Shown here: positions 62,763 to 64,000 of the stretch, one piece after another
How positions within the stretch are numbered: position 1 is the stretch's first letter
How the letters are laid out: each line of letters begins with the position of its first letter
NCBI GenBank assembly: GCA_965149945.1
Contig: CBCTTQ010000001.1
Location: 129,327-193,326 of the forward strand
Direction of reading: 5' to 3'
DNA from: JAHZFN01 sp965149945
Lineage (GTDB): Bacteria > Bacillota > Dehalobacteriia > UBA4068 > UBA4997
DNA: 64,000 nucleotides
Position numbers and translations under genes: made by a program
The notes under the pieces: model-generated
Seen by the model: only the letters and a program-made list of their open reading frames with translations
What the model was told of the DNA's origin: nothing
Database searches by the model: none

Positions 62763-62791
62763 TTGACATTGTGTGAACTGTGGGGTATAAT
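62763..62791 (+). promoter_or_regulatory. tRNA operon promoter
   Basis: TTGACA (62763-62768), 17-bp spacer, TATAAT (62786-62791): full consensus, 21 bp before tRNA-Pro. Confidence 0.92.
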
Positions 62792-62812
62792 AAAAAAGCT
62801 ATGGGGGATTCT

Positions 62813-62889
62813 CGGGATGTGGCGCAGTTTGGTAGCGCACTTGATTTGGGATCAAGGGGTCGCAGGTTCAAATCCTGTCATCCCGACCA
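62813..62889 (+). tRNA. tRNA-Pro (TGG)
   Basis: 77-nt cloverleaf with encoded CCA. Acceptor arm CGGGATG/CATCCCG, anticodon arm CTTGA-TTTGGGA-TCAAG with anticodon TGG, and a TTCAAAT T-loop. Confidence 0.97.
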
Positions 62890-62931
62890 AATTTTTCCCG
62901 CCGGAAAAGCACAAAACAAAAGAATCAACAA

Positions 62932-63006
62932 TGGGGTATAGCCAAGTGGTAAGGCAACGGGTTTTGGCTCCGTCATTCGTAGGTTCGAATCCTGCTACCC
63001 CAGCCA
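62932..63006 (+). tRNA. tRNA-Gln (TTG)
   Basis: 75-nt cloverleaf with encoded CCA. Acceptor TGGGGTA/TACCCCA, anticodon loop TTTTGGC with anticodon TTG, T-loop TTCGAAT. Co-transcribed with tRNA-Pro. Confidence 0.97.
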
Positions 63007-63009
63007 ACG

Positions 63010-63040
63010 AGAGAGGATTGTTTACGATTCTCTCTTTTTT
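63010..63040 (+). terminator. tRNA operon terminator
   Basis: AGAGAGGATTG pairs with CGATTCTCTCT (two wobbles) around TTTA, then T5. Confidence 0.85.
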
Positions 63041-63333
63041 ATTTGAAAAAACAACTAAAAATCTGATTGTCCGCTAAAACACTGTACTTATCAGCACATT
63101 CAAGGATTGAAATACTTCAAATTACTACGATTTTACTACCATTGAATGAGCCTTGATACGTTAGAAATCCCAGATTTGCAAAGATATGGTACAGCACATC
63201 AGTATTGAAAAACAAAAATTGAATATCGCAAGTAGATTATGGAACGCCGATATTGACGTTCCTTTTCTATTTCCAGCCGTTCAGAAATGGACGGCTTTTT
63301 CTATATCCAAACGAAAGGAGAATTTTAAAAGCT
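63041..63333 (+). other. Junction region between tRNA-Gln and the surface-protein gene
   Basis: No gene. Two terminator-like hairpins lie in tandem: GGAACG/CGTTCC then TTTTC (about 63240-63268) and AGCCGT/ACGGCT then TTTTT (about 63277-63303). Sequence style changes after about 63060, consistent with the left end of an inserted element, but I could not find the matching attachment repeat inside the window. Confidence 0.4.
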
Positions 63334-64000
63334 ATGAAAAAGATATTGAAGCGATTAGCCACAGGCTTCCTTGCCTTTGCGACTATCGTTACCGCTTTGC
63401 CGACAACGGCAGTCCACGCTTCCGAGAAGCAATACTGGACAGAAAGTGCCGAGCGTGTCGGTATCGTTGAAAAAGTAATGAATGACGGTTCTATCGGTTC
63501 GACATTCAACGAGGGACACATGACCGTTGAGGGTGAGGACGCTTTCTGCGTGGATATTAACACCAACTTCCGCAACGGCTACAAGACCAGAGCCGACGCA
63601 AGCACACGCATGAGCTACGACCAGATTTCAGATGTTGCCCTCTCAATCGAGTATGTTAATCAGTATGTGCAGAGCCACAGCGGATTGAGCAGTCAGCATA
63701 TCTATCTTTTGAAACAGTGCGTTGTATGGCAGAGATTGAGTGTTCATCTTGGCTGGCAATGCGATAACGTCAGAGCTTCCTATGATGAAATTCCAAAAGC
63801 TATACAGGACGAGGTTTACGCTGGGGCGAAAGCCTTTGCCAGCGAGAACAAGGAACGCTATGAATGTGGCGGTTACATCTACTCTGGCGAGGGACAGGAC
63901 ATTGGACAGTTCTGGGCGAAACTTGCCGTTGGAAATGCCACATTGAAAAAGACTTCCAGTAATGCCAGCATTACCGACGGGAACGGGCTTTACTCTATCG
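63334..64000 (+). CDS. Thioester-domain surface protein with CnaB-like start (3' end outside window)
   Basis: 222 residues visible, open at the window edge. Signal peptide RLATGFLAFATIVTALPTTA, then a domain with AFCVDINTNFRNGYK (candidate thioester cysteine) and YLLKQCVVWQ (candidate glutamine). It continues into GNATLKKTSSNASITDGNG, the typical opening of a prealbumin/CnaB-type domain. Such large anchored proteins are common cargo of integrative conjugative elements in gut Firmicutes. ATG 63334 follows AAAGGAGAATTTTAAAAGCT. Codon and base usage look different from the chromosomal genes before the tRNAs. Confidence 0.75.
   Translation, partial: MKKILKRLATGFLAFATIVTALPTTAVHASEKQYWTESAERVGIVEKVMNDGSIGSTFNEGHMTVEGEDAFCVDINTNFRNGYKTRADASTRMSYDQISDVALSIEYVNQYVQSHSGLSSQHIYLLKQCVVWQRLSVHLGWQCDNVRASYDEIPKAIQDEVYAGAKAFASENKERYECGGYIYSGEGQDIGQFWAKLAVGNATLKKTSSNASITDGNGLYSI

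Noticed and set aside
63186..63470. 94-codon frame overlapping the surface-protein start
   Set aside because: Out of frame with the signal-peptide-bearing gene and without ribosome site.
1..64000. CRISPR arrays, rRNA genes, complete insertion sequences
   Set aside because: No regularly spaced repeats, rRNA-like stretches or transposase genes were seen.

Overview
The window comes from a spore-forming-lineage Firmicute, either Clostridia or Negativicutes; I cannot place it more precisely by eye. The evidence is spoIIR and ymxH, a T-box leader on ileS, sepF-yggT, TTG starts behind strong Shine-Dalgarno sites, an S-layer-homology surface protein, and the order rpmE-DUF1385-prfA-prmC-sua5. Base composition is balanced. 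Intergenic stretches are long and full of symmetrical, bidirectional hairpin terminators.

Layout. Positions 1-8.7 kb hold the end of proC, a cysteine-desulfurase-like enzyme, a HAD phosphatase, a MerR/zinc-ribbon fusion, a YtcJ-type amidohydrolase, a broken MATE pump and azlCD. Positions 8.8-18 kb hold aspA, an HD-GYP-like membrane protein, nifS-thiI (tRNA 4-thiouridine), a small orphan gene, and a diaminopentanoate-dehydrogenase-like enzyme downstream of its MerR regulator. Positions 18.48-19.70 kb hold no convincing protein gene. They carry a consensus promoter, a 1.17-kb A-rich transcript whose ends are perfectly complementary, and a strong terminator. This is the best candidate here for an undescribed element, a large structured RNA. 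Positions 20-26.9 kb hold an RlmL/YpsC-type methylase, a second methylase, a four-gene membrane operon (77-aa protein, NfeD, FloA flotillin, repeat protein) and an orphan response regulator. Positions 27.4-32.8 kb hold an M23 peptidase, a Mef-like efflux pump behind a five-codon leader peptide and attenuator, a methyltransferase/CCG-domain pair and a radical SAM enzyme.

Positions 33-47 kb are housekeeping: rpmE, DUF1385, prfA, prmC, sua5, an M29 aminopeptidase, spoIIR, ymxH, nrdR, a YggS-type PLP protein, sepF, yggT, T-box-ileS and a TrmO fusion. Positions 47.7-58.5 kb hold a 1026-aa S-layer-homology protein, an EF-P-modification reductase (YmfI type), lgt, a DUF2156 protein, and a dedicated Hsp70 operon (dnaK paralogue, DUF5685, J-protein, zinc-ribbon membrane protein). 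Positions 58.6-62.5 kb hold a candidate small RNA, a beta-CASP metallo-beta-lactamase nuclease and an aminotransferase. The window ends with tRNA-Pro, tRNA-Gln and, just beyond tRNA-Gln, the start of a thioester/CnaB-type surface protein that looks like cargo of an integrative conjugative element.

Working together: nifS feeds sulfur to thiI. lgt, ymfI, rpmE, prfA, prmC, sua5, ileS and trmO serve translation and envelope biogenesis. sepF-yggT serve division and spoIIR-ymxH sporulation. aspA, the aminotransferase and the diaminopentanoate-type dehydrogenase fit an amino-acid-fermenting lifestyle (inference).
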